The position numbers and the translations under genes were made by a program. The notes beneath the pieces are model-generated. The model was not told the origin of the DNA. It saw only the letters and a program-made list of their open reading frames with translations, and did no database searches. A stretch of DNA of 64,000 nucleotides, from the NCBI GenBank assembly GCA_031761425.1, contig JARFXV010000815.1:1-64000 (forward strand). The letters run 5' to 3'. The stretch's first letter is position 1; each line of letters starts with the position of its first letter. This document shows positions 46,827 through 58,804 of the stretch, in pieces. This DNA is from Cosmopolites sordidus (lineage: Eukaryota; Arthropoda; Insecta; Coleoptera; Curculionidae).

Positions 46827-48398
46827 TCAGCCTGTATCGATCCACTGCAGGATGAAGGCCTCTTCAGCATGTTTCCAACTTTCACGGCCCTGGGCTTTCC
46901 TCTGCCACTCGGGTCCAATATACTTAACGATGTCATCAATCCATCGTGCTTTCGGTCTTCTTCGCGGACGTTTGCGATAAGCGGTATCCACTCCAGGACT
47001 GCCTTGGTCCATCTGTCGTCACATCGCCTCGCTTATGGCCTGCCCATCTACATTTCAATTGCTTTACTTTTCCAATGATGTCACAGACTTTTGTTTGTTC
47101 CCTGATCCATGCGCAGGACTTTCTGTCTCGTCTTGTAATGCCAAGCATGCATCTTTCCATTCCCCTCTGTGCCACCCGAAGTTTTTGAATTGATTGCGAT
47201 GTGAGTGTCCAGGTTTCACTTCCGTCTGTCATAACGGGTAGAACGCAAAGTGGGAGTCTGCTCTTAAACACAATGTTGAGCCTACGAAATGCCTGCCAGC
47301 CACATTTAACACGCCGTTCCACCTCGCGGGCGGTATTCCCCTCCAATGAAATTATCTGCCCAAGATATATAAAGCTGTCCACAATCTCTAAATCCGTTCC
47401 TAAAACTGAAATTCTTCTGTCCTGAGCGAAGTTATTGAACATAACCTGACTCTTTTTCAGGTTTATTCTCAAAACAAATGGTTCACCAGCCCTTTGCAGT
47501 TCTTGTATGCGTCTTTGCAGCTCCTCTGGGTCTTGAGAAATGAAAATAATATCATCTGCAAATCTAAGATGGTTTAAGTTTGCACCATTGATCTTTACAC
47601 CATCCTGTTCCCAATCAAGTTTACGGAATACTTCTTCAAGGCCAGCCGAGAAAAGAATAGGCGATATTGCGTCACCCTGCCATACACCTCGTTCTATATT
47701 AATTCCCACTTCAAGATCATCAAATCATGGTGAATTGTGGCTGTAGCTCCATCATATATCGATTCTAATAGGTTTACATAGGCTCTCTCTACACCTTGGC
47801 TAAGCAGTGCATCCATTATCGCATGCTTTGAGATGGAATCAAATGCTTTTTCGTAGTCGATAAAAGCCAAGCACAGTGGCATGCTGTATTCGTTGTGCCT
47901 TTCTATAACCTGCTGTACAACCTGGATGTGATCCATTGTACTGAATCCACTTCTGAATCCTGCTTGTTCTCTTGGTTGTGCCAGTTTTTTTAATATTCTT
48001 TTAGAAATTATCTTAGTGAAAACTTTGTACATTACTGATAGGAGGCTTATTGGACGGTAGTTCTTTAAATCTTCCTGTGCTCTCTTTTTATGTAAAAGGA
48101 TCACTTCTGCATTTTTCATTACGTATTTAGTCATTATTAAGTCAGGTACTCTTTGTTCCTTGAGGCACCTTGAATCACATTTTGCCAGTGTTTTATGTAA
48201 CGTCCGACCACCAGATTTAACCTTTTCGACAGTTACACTGTCCTTTCCTGGAGCCTTGCCGTTTTTCATCGATTCTATAGCATTTGTTACTTCCTCCGCT
48301 AGGATATCTGGCATTTGTTCTTCCGTGGGTATTGTTGTCTTTGATTGGTTCTGATCTTCATATAACTGGGAATAAAATTTTCTGACAATCTCTAACAT
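46827..48398 (-). pseudogene. RTE reverse transcriptase domain
   Basis: Starting immediately after the stop at 48399: MLEIVRKFYSQLYED, AIESMKNGKAPGKDSVTVEK, LKNYRPISLLSVMYKVFTK, EQAGFRSGFSTMDHIQVVQQ, LAFIDYEKAFDSISK (motif A). A frameshift near 47700 precedes motif B, which reads ERGVWQGDAISPILF with Trp in place of the usual Arg. Motif C LRFADDIIFIS is intact. The thumb reads SLEGNTAREVERRVKCGWQA, and RRDRKSCAWIREQTKVCDII and GHKRGDVTTDGPRQSW follow. Another frameshift near 46980 leads into RPRRRPKARWIDDIVKYIGP and the C-terminus. Confidence 0.9.
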
Positions 48399-49599
48399 TT
48401 AAGTACGCGCCCTGCACACTGTGCCATCCTCACGCTTTAAAGCATATATTTGCGTTCTTTTTTTTCTCAGCTTCAGTTTAGCTTTGTTAATTCCTTTGTT
48501 TTCTTCCAGGGTTTTTTGCACTAGCTGCATATTAAATCGGCGCGTGTCCTCTCTGATACGTTTTCTTATAGTTTTGCAGAGCTCAGTGTACTCGACCTTG
48601 CCAAAAGGACTACCTGCATTTCTCATTGCTCGCCGTTTCTTCATTAAATCAATGGTCTCACTGAAGATTTTTGTTTGTTTGAGACATTTTTCTTCTGGTG
48701 CTATTGAAGCAGCCGTTTGAAGTACATTGTTGGCGATTTCTTCATATTGAACTGATATTTCCACCTCCTCTGGATCTTGTAACGCAGCAACCCGGTTTGA
48801 CAAAGCAATCTCAAAGTCGCTTCCTCTCTCCAGCAGTTTTCCAGATCTTACCATTCTTTCGCGCTCTTTTCGACAGTCAATCCGAACCCTTGCTCGTACC
48901 ATTCGGTGGTCACTTCCAACATTAAAATTGTTAAGGACAGTACAATTGGTAAATATTGTTTTATCGTTGGTCATGATGTAGTCAATTTCGCTTGTGAGCT
49001 TGTGATGACTTTTCCATGTCCATTTTCTGCTGATATTTTTCTTATAGAATGAATTCATAATAAATAGTTCTTGTCCTTCAGCAAAATCAACCAATCTGTC
49101 ACCTCTATTGTCTCGCTCACCAGTTCCATATGGGCCAGTTGCATTTTCGTCAGTTCTTGTTGTTCCAATTCTGGCATTAAAATCACAAAATCAGGATTTT
49201 GTACCTTCATTTCTCCTTGTATAAAAGCTGGGCCACATCATCACAAAATTCCTCAATTTCCTCATCCCTATGGCTTATAGTTGGTGTATAAGCTTGGATG
49301 ATTTGAAGCCTAAAGTTTTTATTCAGCTGAATGACGCATTAGGCTAGTCGGTCGGATGTACTTTCAAATTTTACCACACTGTCCTTCAGCTTTCGATTGA
49401 TGAGGAATCCAATTCCGCCACATCGACCATTTTCCGTACCTCGAGTGTAGAGTACGTGTCCACTTGGTTCCAGTTTGATTAACTCTTCACCCTTTCTTCG
49501 TGTTTCACAGAGCCCAATAATATCCCAATGTATGTTGTCAAGTTTGATTAACAGTTCTTGCAATCGGGCCTCTGTTTCCATAGCCCGTATATTTAGCAT
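48399..49599 (-). pseudogene. RTE endonuclease domain and linker
   Basis: The apurinic-type endonuclease starts LNIRAMETEARLQELLIKL, DIIGLCETRRKGE (catalytic ET) and GRCGGIGFLINRKLKDSV. A stop follows STSDRLA at about 49338, then LQIIQAYTPTISHRDEEIEE in the same frame, a frameshift near 49200, and DFNARIGTTRTDENATGPYG (catalytic D.N), GDRLVDFAEGQELFIMNSF, SEIDYIMTND and GSDHRMVRARVRID (catalytic SDH). All canonical catalytic residues can be seen. The linker to the RT ends at an in-frame stop (48399-48401) after EDGTVCRART. Confidence 0.88.
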
Positions 49600-49963
49600 T
49601 GCAATGTCAAAAGTCCAATGGCAGCCTGATCTAACCCGGTGATTCTTAGCACCCTCTGCCTTGGGGCAGGTCTTCCCGCTGCCGTAGGTAGTTGCCCCTT
49701 GGCCTCCAGGGAATGAGGGCCGTGTTTGAGGTTATACTGTTATATTTCAACATATTGAAATACCATGTTGAAGGTATGGACCGTAATCTGCCACGCTGGT
49801 CCAATGCGGGTTGGCAGATTTTAGATCATGTTAGTCTGAGGCCTCTGCCTTGAACTGTCCGCCAGGGGTGACCCTCCCAGGAGCATAGACTCCACACGGC
49901 ATAGCTCAAAGCTTCATTGCCCTACTCATACCGCTTTACCACGTCAAGGTCTGATCCACAAAG

Positions 49964-49966
<3 letters not shown>

Positions 49967-50052
<86 letters not shown>
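49967..50052. repeat. (TA)n microsatellite at the LINE 5' end
   Basis: About 85 bp of TA abutting the LINE leader. Together with 46714-46810 it suggests the LINE inserted into a TA tract. Confidence 0.96.
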
Positions 50053-50056
<4 letters not shown>

Positions 50057-50214
50057 AATACCCAACTTTTTTTGTTCACCCGTATATGTATTTTGATTTA
50101 TTTAATGTTCTGGGTTTAAAACGGTTTCCTTTCATAAGATAATCTTATAATATTCTGCTCAACGTTCTATTAGGCTCTCAGTTTTAAAACTTATGTTGAA
50201 GTAAGCACTTTTTA

Positions 50215-50475
50215 TAAAAACCAAATACCATATCACTGTTTTATATTTCTCGAAGAGCGTTTCTCTAACCATGTTATCATCATCACGATATAATTTAGTG
50301 TTTGGTAAATAGTTTTTTTTGATGATCAATAGATAAATCTTCTGATAACGGTAACATGGTTAGCGAAACGCTCATTGAGAAGTTTATAAAAGTGATTTGA
50401 TTTTTAGCGGTAAATTTCTTCGAGTTTTGTGTTCCACACCGAAAGTTCCAATAGAAAAATTGATCTATTGAAAAT
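50215..50475. mobile_element. PLE-derived inverted element, copy 5
   Basis: Left arm: CTCGAAGAGCGTTTCTCTAA, ACCATGTTATCATCATCACG. Right arm: CTTCTGATAACGGTAACATG, GGTTAGCGAAACGCTC, GATTTGATTTTTAGCGGTAA, then GTTCCACACCGAAAGTTCC. The right arm keeps hammerhead order (CTGATAA, helix II GGTAACATGGTTAGC, GAAAC) but G8 is A and the GTC triplet is lost, so it should be inactive. Confidence 0.6.
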
Positions 50476-50512
50476 GTTTTCAAATCTGTTCGTTGCAAAT
50501 GTCGGGAAAATA

Positions 50513-51500
50513 TCGGGTTGCCCGGAAAGTTCGTAAGGATTTTTCTGAGAAAGAGAACCGCAAATAGTTTATGTAAATATTTATTTAGCCTATTATATAA
50601 TATTATTTATAAATTACTATTTAAAGATTTTTGCCAATGTAGTGGTAGGTCATATTGTGCTTTTGTCAAAAATTAGCATCTTTATTACCAAAAAAATTTC
50701 AACCGTTGTTGTTTTTCACCTCTTCTTCCGTTTTAAAATATTTTCCATTTAAATAATTTTGAAAGGGGCAGAATAGATTGGTAGTGCGATGATTAAGGTG
50801 GATGGGGTATAAAATCTCAATAGAAGCTCAACAATTTTTACTGGGTCTTGATTGAAACGTGTGGTCATGTATTGTCATGATGAAATTGTTTTTCGTGCTT
50901 GTTAATTCGCCAGTTTTTCTTCGATTGCTACCTTCAACCGATCTAATTATGAAAAAAAGAGGTCAGTGTTGATGATTTGGTTAGGTGGAAGAAGTTCAAA
51001 ATGTATGGATTTGATGGAAATGTATGGATTGATTTTTTCCGGATGAACACTGTATTTAAAACTGCTGACCCTACTGTACACAGTCCACTTCAGCAAAGGC
51101 AAAATCATTTTTTCCAGCAAAAGATCGCACGAAGAGATACAGTCCAACAGATTTAACTCTTGAGTGAAAGCAAAAGCTTTCAAGTGAGAGCTTTCAAGTT
51201 AAGTGATTATTAAACTCATGGGGTACCTCATCACACATCGTATCGGCAGACGTACCCATTTTTTTAAGGTGGTCAAAAACGGTCAATTTGTCAATATTTA
51301 ACTTGTCAACTATCCCACGAACTTTATGCTATCTCACATTATTTTTTCAACATCAGTGCTTAAAGAATAGCTAGAGCGATGTCGGTTTTCAAATCAAAAT
51401 ATCCGCCTCTGAACCTCAAAACACTTTTTCACCATGAACTCCCCAATAGAATCCTCTCCAGCACAAACGGCACAAATCTTATTTTTGTTTGGACAGCGTT
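50513..51500 (-). mobile_element. Mariner (SETMAR-like group), degenerate
   Basis: TATCGGGTTGCCCGGAAAGTTC at 50511 is TA plus the terminus. Minus-strand pieces: RFRGGYFDLKTD, ELNLLDCISSCDLLLEKM (first catalytic block lost), KINPYISIKSIHFELLPPNQ, FHHDNT-like second block, KIVELLLRFYTP, and near the end FLTKAQYDLPLHWQKSL. Frames change at least five times. The N-terminal end and 5' TIR cannot be placed exactly. Confidence 0.7.
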
Positions 51501-51589
51501 CTGGCTCTTACACACATTACAAATCTAATACAAATTTTTAGTTACAAGCGTTAAAAGAATAAACTATCCAGAGGACCTAGTATTATAAC

Positions 51590-51965
51590 TAAATTATTAG
51601 AAAAAACTGTAAAAACTATTATCAGAAAAAAGTGTTCCCTATCTCAGTTACGATCTCCTTTTTTACCAAATTCCCATAATAGAATAGTAGAAATCTCGTA
51701 AACTAGGATGCAAATACAGAACTAATGCATCCGTCTTTCTCCACGGGGAATATCTTCAATTTGCGAAACCTAAATTTGGTATTTCGCCTTCCACTAAACG
51801 TATTATGGAATCCCATTGGTGAATCTCAGCCAACATCAAATATTATTGGCGAAATTTTGTTGAATAAAGTTTTGCCATTGGGGGGTTACAATAACTAGTT
51901 TTATTTTGGAGTAAGTTTTATGTATTTGTCAACTCCGTCAAGATGTTATGCAGTATGGCTTTAAC
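51590..51965 (-). repeat. Unclassified dispersed repeat R1, copy a
   Basis: The reverse complement aligns along about 370 bp with copies at 55.8 and 60.2 kb: GACGGAGTTGAC, AAAACTTTATTCAAC, ATACGTTTAGTGGAAGGCGA, AATACCAAATTTAGG, TTGAAGATATTCCC, TTTACGAGATTTC. No TIR, RT motif or clear ORF shared by the three copies. Confidence 0.7.
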
Positions 51966-52477
51966 TGATAATCTGTTTCTTGAAAGTACTTAAAAGTTGA
52001 AGCCAATCTTTTTATGAAAGTTTACCATAAGTGTACCTAACGGCTCTATCTGACGAAAATCTGATTTTAAAGAATATTATACAAAATTGAGCAAGTTGAC
52101 TTTACATTGCAATTTTGGAAACGATTTGATAGCTCTAGCGATTTGTTTAAAATGGCTAGAGCTATAAAAATTACATACTCATTTCGTAATTGTTTATGAA
52201 AAAAATTGCTTGTGAATAAGACTGTTCGGAATATTTTCAAGCGGTTTCTTCATGAAACATATACATAACTATATCCGCATACATCAATTCAAAAATCGAA
52301 ATTTTCAATGACTTTTCGACAAGTTATAGGAATTATTGCACTAATGGCAACTTGAATGTTCCTCAGGTCAATAATTGCTCGTAGGTTGTTTTTACACAAA
52401 CTGCATTTCATGAAATTACAGGCTCTTTTATATGGTATAATTCGGACCATAAAAAGTTACTCGACATTGAGACTCGT

Positions 52478-52511
52478 TAAATGCTGAGCGATACCAATCG
52501 CTCAGCATTTA
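52478..52511. repeat. Perfect 15-bp inverted repeat with 4-nt loop
   Basis: TAAATGCTGAGCGAT and ATCGCTCAGCATTTA enclose ACCA. It stands alone in otherwise non-coding DNA (51966-52955), with no T-run typical of a terminator. Confidence 0.9.
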
Positions 52512-52959
52512 TAGTAAACGCACCTCTAAAGGAAAATGGCCCACTTCTTAAAATGCATAACGAATAGTGATTACTGTGTGGAGATTTTTAAGAATTTTTC
52601 AAGTAGAATTTTTCATTTCACACGAAGATATTTATCACCTTAGATACGATATTTCACTTATTAATAAATCGATTCATTTGTAAAAAGATCTTCATAATTA
52701 AAAATTAACACATTTTTGCATGAACATATATAGATGAACAAGCAGATCAGCAGATGAAAAAATAGCAGATGATTTTAATATATATTTTATAAATGCAATA
52801 TCTGTGTTATTCAGTGACTTATAGCAAGCTCTATTCTCCACTCCAAACAAAGTTATTCATCAGCGATACAGTTTAAACAATTAGATTAGAAAAATAAATG
52901 TAGTATATCTACTAGGTAAACCTCTGTGCTTTATAATAAATAACTCTTTTAAATTCAGT

Positions 52960-53310
52960 AAATCACATAGTTAATATAAATGATAACATAAACTGGAGTA
53001 AAATAATAACATATGCTGATGATACAAATATGTTGCAGGTGTGCAGCAACTATTGGATAAAACTTATGAATTAAATAGTATTGGTAAATGGTTTGCAAAA
53101 AACAAATTAATAGTGAATTAAAATAAAATAATTGTGATACTATTCAGAACGAAACATATCAGAATAAAAGAATGTGATAATTTCATCATACTACTTCTAA
53201 AGAACATGTAAAAGTTTAAACTGGGAGTAATGCTAGATGCTTTGATGGTGACACGGAGCATTATGTTGCAAAAACTAAAAAAATCATGAAATAAATGAAA
53301 TTCATGAGAG
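52960..53310 (+). pseudogene. RT motif C fragment
   Basis: NINWSKIITYADDTNMLQ, VQQLLDKTYELNSIGKWFA, KNKLIVN-stop-NK and IVILFRTKHIRIKECDNFII give the catalytic YADD box and the following helix of a LINE RT. Nothing else of the element is present. Confidence 0.65.
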
Positions 53311-54378
53311 CAATGAAAGCATTTTTAGATATACCTTTTTTTAAATTAAAGTCACATAACCTTGACTATTTGTTTGTCCAGGGATACGCTCCAGCGACGA
53401 CCTCTGTTTTTAAGTTTGGCACAATAAAAGTGGACTTAAAAGTTTTTCCATGTAACTATATTCATTATCAGGGCCTTCTTTTGAAAATCATTTCCCATCG
53501 ATGAATACAGTTTTGGTTCAAATTATTTCTACCAGCGAAAGCCATTCCCGAACATTTTTCAATCGGAAGAGTCTATAATTCTTAAAAAGAGGAAATGTAT
53601 TTAAAAGTTTCGCCTACCTCACATATATTTCAGGTATTCTTAAAGTTCTTGAAAATGCATCCAAGTTTAATTTTCTTTTATTTTTCAGGAGCCTTCTCTA
53701 GCCAAAAAACGAATCTTTTATTTAATACGATTTCCGTATCGCATATTTATTTTCCTCATGGGCCTTCTCTTTGTTTTACATTATAACTGCTAAGGAACGA
53801 GAGAAATCACTCAACCACTCGAGTGTCACTATCGAAGGCTCTTTTAAAACCTGCACTGTGTGATGACCTCTATCCGGTTTAATGTTATCTCATTGAAATA
53901 TGGGATTTGTACGAGCTAACGGATATGGCCTAATAACTAGCTGGATTTACACTTCCTCTGATAATTACTAGAGATAATCTGTATCCCAAGCATATAATCC
54001 TCAATACCATCATTCCTGGAATAATAATATTCAATTCTAGATTGACATCATTTTAAGCAAAGCGTCTTGTGATACGCTATAAGAGAAAGCATCCAATAAG
54101 GTTGATATGCAAACATCCCAATGTCGATTAACAGTCATCCTCGAACTACGACGAAAATATCACGCACTTGTCCATTATTTTCATGTCGATTTGTTACGGC
54201 AAGAGATCTATAGTAATATGCCGTTCGTCATGCCGTCATATATTTCTAAAAGGACCAGAACATTTTAGTACTCGTTTAGAACTCTGATTCTTAAACTATC
54301 CTATACATGTCCTCATAACGATTAAAGCAGCAATGTTCAATTATTTCACTCTCACTCTCTCATTTCACGAAAGGTAAT
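53311..54378. other. No recognisable feature
   Basis: Unique-looking sequence; short open frames here have no recognisable content. Confidence 0.35.
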
Positions 54379-54379
54379 A

Positions 54380-55571
54380 GATGTTTCGGTTAATAATGTC
54401 AATTTTTTCACAAAATTTGGCCGTTTATTTCCATAACAAAATAAATTACCTTAATAATCAAAATATTGGACATCATTTGCTATAATTTTTTCCCACCTTT
54501 CTATCAAATAATAGATTCCGCGTCAAAAGAACTTTTGGTTTTCCAAATGTTCACTTCTTCGTGAGAATGTAAGTGTTGTTCTGAAACTCCGCGTTGCATC
54601 GATCGAAATAAGCGGTAGTCCGAAGGGGCTAAGTCCGGTGAATATGGCTGGTGGGGTAGGATGTCCAATTTAACATTTTCCAAATAGTATTTTTACACAT
54701 TTTACAACATGAGGCCGAATATTGTAATTTTGAAAAATGGCTTAATCGAGTATTTGGGCGGCGCATTCTGATCGTTTTTCCTTCAATGCTCGATTTAATT
54801 TTATCGTTGTTGTCGGTATCGATCGCCAGTAATCGCTTCACCAGATTGCAACTGTTCGTAATACACAGCTTCCCTACTATCCCACCAAATACACTGGAAA
54901 GCTTTCTTTCCATGTATAGTATATTGCGCACTGGTTGTAAGGTGGAAAGCTCTCCTGAATCTACCCTTGATGTTTTGAGCTTTGGGTTGTCAAAATAGAT
55001 CCACTTTTCATCACCTGTCACAACTCAATGCAAACAAACATTTTTTCTGCCTGGCAAGCAAAATTTCACAAGTGGTTTTTCGCCTTTGAATGTCTCTTTC
55101 CTTCAATTCATATGGAACCCATTTTCCTTCCTTCTGGATCTCTCTCAATGCGTATAGACGTTCGGAAATGATAGATTGGGAAACATTCAATGCTTCTGCC
55201 AATTGTTTCCGTGGATGAGTTGAGTCTTCATCAAATAGACTTGCAAATCTGTCTCTTCAAACTTTTCTGACTGTCCTGGGAGTTCCTTGTCTTTTATATC
55301 AAACTCACCACTTTTAAAACGTTTAAACCATCGCTCGCAAGTGTTTTGGGTTAGAGCATGTTCACCATAGCTTCAACCAACAATCGATAATTTTCAGCTG
55401 TTAAAGCAATGAAAAACTATGTTTTTTTTGCACAATGACAATTAATAACGAACTGGCTTTTGAGGGCGTACGTTTACCATCCAAAACGCCATAGACGTCA
55501 TTAGTCTATACCAATAAATGTATTAGTAACGCGATCTCTTAGCAAAATCGACGTTATTAACCGAAACCCCT
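54380..55571 (-). mobile_element. Mariner with both TIRs and TA flanks, inactivated
   Basis: The ends GATGTTTCGGTTAATAATGT and, inverted, GGGGTTTCGGTTAATAACGT define 1192 bp, with TA at 54378-54379 and 55572-55573. The minus strand runs from a start near 55490 through GEHALTQNTCERWFKRFKSG (HTH), EALNVSQSIISERLYALREI, VPYELKERDIQRRKTTCEIL, MTGDEKWIYFDNPKLK (first Asp), then a broken second block and YSPDLAPSDYRLFRSMQRG with the third Asp. Frameshifts lie at about 55015 and 54830. It is the best template for the family that includes 20205-20545. Confidence 0.9.
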
Positions 55572-55784
55572 ATTAAACGAGCAAAAAGTATATTAATTAA
55601 TGTGTCTGAATTAACAGAATTAACAGAATTCAATATAATTATTTAAACAATTACTGATTTACTTCCTATTTTTTATTGTGTTTATTATCTCTGATCGATT
55701 TGAGAGTAGCAACATTTTTGTAACAAACTTGCCTTACTTGAGAGTAACAAATTTGCCTAATTTTGACACTTCACTACAAGTTTT

Positions 55785-56215
55785 TCGATAATTAGAGGCA
55801 AGTCGTACTCAAATATTTTTAAAAAGACTTTCAAGAAACTACTTACGAGTTAAAGCCAGGTCGTGTAGCATATCGACGGAGTTGGCAGTGGCATAAAACC
55901 CACCGCAAAATAAAATGAGTTAATGTAGATGCTCGTGGCTAAACTTTATCCACCAAAGTTCCACGATAATATTCGATGTTTGCGGAAATTTACCAAGGGA
56001 TTTCGTAATATGTTTAGTGGAAGGTGAAATACCAAATTTAGGTTCAGCAAATTGAAGATATTCCCTGTAGAGATAGATAGATGAATTAATTATGTATTTC
56101 TACTCTAGTTTACGAGATCTCTGAAATTCTATTATAGGAATTTGAAAGGAGTATGGATCGTGACTGAAATAATAAAAACTGTTTCCTATAAAGTTTTTAG
56201 AGTTGTTTTTGGTTA
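55785..56215 (+). repeat. Unclassified dispersed repeat R1, copy b
   Basis: CTTTCAAGAAACTACTTACG, CGACGGAGTTGGC, AAACTTTATCCACC, TTCGTAATATGTTTAGTGGA, TTGAAGATATTCCCTG, TTTACGAGATCTC and AGTATGGATCGTGACTG align with copies a and c. 56216-56685 holds nothing else recognised. Confidence 0.7.
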
Positions 56216-56689
56216 GGTTTAAGAAAAACAATTTAATTTGTTGAAAAGTTGCATAGTGAGAATATTAAAAATATTCAAAAACAAGAACATTTCTTCCGTA
56301 CTCCATGCAAAAATGTTGCCCATTGCTTCAGACACCATCATGGCGCCGGAAGCATGGAAGTAATATCGTTGCTTTTGAATGTTTTATTTGAAACTAATTT
56401 TGTCCTCCATATCTAATAATTAGATTTGCCAACAGAATATTATTTCTATTTTAGAATGTTTGGAATAATTTCATGTTGTAACACGAGTTTTGAAACTAAG
56501 AATGCAATAGAATATTTCATTAAAGAAACCTACAAGTTAAAACGTTAGGTAATACTAGGACATGGTATGATTGAATATCAAAGAATAATGCATAACCACA
56601 ATCCAATATATTTTCTTGGTTGATGATCAGGATTCCACAAAACCAGTTTGTGATGTGACTCTAGAAAATAATCTGATTGACTATACTTT

Positions 56690-57810
56690 ATGTTAAATAA
56701 TAAAAATATTAATGATTTTCTTATTCTGTCCTTCTTGACGTCCAATTTTAGAACATAGGCCTCCCTTAAGACCTTCCACCTATCTCTGCTCTATGATACA
56801 GATTTCCAGTGTAACCCGCTGATTCAATTCATCATCGCCCCATCTCATCTGAAGTTGATCTCTTGTTCTTCTGCGCAACCATGGTATCCATAGCTATATT
56901 TGCTTACTTCATCGAATGTCCTTCAGTCTCACATTGTGACCAGCGAAACTCCACTTATGTTATACCACCTTGCTCTCTCACATCCTTAGCTTTCGTCCCT
57001 ATCCTAAACATCGGATCCAATTACGTCGTTTCCGTCCGACAATTTTACTCCTAACGTAGCTCCCCCCAACAATCTTTGTGTTTTTGAAATGTTGTCGATG
57101 TTAGTCTTTGTAAGTGTGCACGTATCCCCATGTTAGAACAGGAATACTGCATTCATCGTACACTCTGGCCTTCAAATATTGAGGCATCCTGTTGTTTTTT
57201 AATCTATATCAATTTCAGTTTCCCGAAAGTTGTATTCTATTTAGTTCCGCTATTCGGTTATTTCTAGTTGCTTTTAATGTCTAACCAAAATACATTTACT
57301 CGTTTACTGTTTCTAGATTGCAGTTGTTAACACACATATTTATAAGATCGCCGGTATTCCTATTTTTCTTTGTTTTGTTAAAATTCATAGCCACACCTAT
57401 TTTTTCAGGTTTTGACAATTACTCTGTTGATATAATTATCTGTTAAAGTTCTCCAAATTCATTGCGATAAGATGTCATCAATATATCCCAGGTGACCAAG
57501 TTTCCTCTCGTTTACATTTATTCCATAGATCGCCCAGTGTAACCCTTTAAAACATCTTCCATAACGAGCGTAAAGAGCTTGGGAGATATTACATAGATAT
57601 AGATATAGATAGATATAGAGATCTTCGATCGATATAGAGATATTACATCGAACACCTCCTTGGGCGAGAGACGAGTATTGACTTTGTATGTTGTTGTAAT
57701 TGTATTGCCATTATTGCCTTACCCTAAATATGATGGATTTATTTTCTATCCTGCAGTTGTGCATAGCCTTTTCTACTGACGATAAATTAACACTTGCCTT
57801 TCCTATTAAC
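56690..57810 (-). pseudogene. Non-LTR RT relic with microsatellite insertion in motif B
   Basis: Minus strand: VEKAMHNCRIENKSI, SSLAQGGVRCNIS, then an AGATAT-type repeat (57590-57650) that interrupts the motif B region, and the duplicated resumption NISQALYARYGRCFKGLHW. Motif C is GYIDDILS. Downstream: MNFNKTKKNRNTGDLINM, CVNNCNLETVNE, LNRIQLSGN, YDECSIPVLTWGYVHTYKD, and a C-terminus RWKVLREAYVLKLDVKKD near 56730. It belongs to a LINE group distinct from the RTE at 46.8 kb. Confidence 0.72.
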
Positions 57811-58800
57811 CCTCAAGAGAAGTTCTGGATAAGAGATACTCACAGGTGAATTTAAAGTGTTTTCCCTTATAAATGGTCACGTTGAGGGGATGACTTTGAA
57901 CAGGGGAAAAATTCTACTATCCCCATTACAGATCTCCCACCATAAACATCTTAAGATGTGAATACTAACAAAAATATAAGCGTCAGCCTATGGGTATACG
58001 CCACCTAGTGCTGTTGTTGTGTCAGTGTTTTGTCAATATATATAAACCGTTAAATAACCTTTTTGCACAAATAGTGTGTTTTTTTCGATCTTGACACAGT
58101 TTATCATAAGTAAATAAGAAATAGTAGTAATATCATAATAAATCATAAATATTTTCTATAGTATTTTTATTTTTTTATTTTTTTAACATTTATTGATCGA
58201 TTTGATATTGATCGATAACTAAATAAATATAATTTTTTTAATAAAGCTAAATTATATAATAAGTATCTAAAAGTACATTAAGTCCCCTTTTAAATGCTGT
58301 CGGAAGAAAGTTTTTATCTCGTAATTTCGCCTAGATATGATAGTTTGAATAGAACACCTCATTTTAACATTTTTTTTTTAATTTTGCTAATTTTTTTGAT
58401 GGTATTAGAAATACTATTTCTAAAGATATTAATAATCAAAGACATATGGGTAAGGTATATCCATGTGCTCCTGAATCGGGAAACAGAAGTGCTTCTCTTG
58501 AGGGTTAAGGTTCTCATTATAAACAAATGGTCCGACGTACATTATAATCTTTTCGAAACCCAGCTTATTCCACTGAATTTTTGTGGGTTAATCGATTGGT
58601 TATTATTCTCGTAAAAAACTTGTACACCTTTGATAAAAGCGAGATGACCGGTAGTTTCTTATGCTCATTTCTATCTTCTTTTTTAAATAACAGTAAGACT
58701 AGGTTCTTATTTTATTCATTAGAGATTTCCGCTTTTTTGCAGATATTCATTGGAAAAAAATAATGAACACTAGCACTTTTAACAAAAAAATATTTTAAGA
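57811..58800. other. No recognisable feature
   Basis: Very AT-rich in the centre (58080-58270). A 106-codon frame at 58294 is hydrophobic and low-complexity and I do not regard it as a gene. Confidence 0.4.
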
Positions 58801-58804
58801 TATA

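Larger units (their letters stand above)
46811..49966 (-). mobile_element. RTE-like non-LTR retrotransposon, nearly full length
   Basis: A single minus-strand ORF2 can be followed from an endonuclease start near 49600 to a tail ending FILQWIDTG-stop at about 46828, followed by (TGA)5TAAG, a simple-repeat 3' end typical of RTE-type LINEs. The 5' leader (49610-49966) begins ATCCCCTTTGTGGATCAG. Total about 3.15 kb. The element lies between two (TA)n tracts with no other DNA on either side. It is the longest recognisable transposon in the window. It is inactivated by two in-frame stops and at least three frameshifts. Confidence 0.88.

Noticed and set aside
47201..48925. Plus-strand frames of 64-99 codons over the RTE element
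   Set aside because: All are antisense shadows of the endonuclease and RT reading.
49610..49966. An HDV-like self-cleaving ribozyme at the LINE 5' end
   Set aside because: Some non-LTR elements have one, and the leader is GC-rich and structured, but I could not draw the nested double pseudoknot with confidence. A descriptor search would decide.
58294..58614. 106-codon hydrophobic frame as a membrane protein gene
   Set aside because: Low complexity, very AT-rich, no start context or homology that I recognise.
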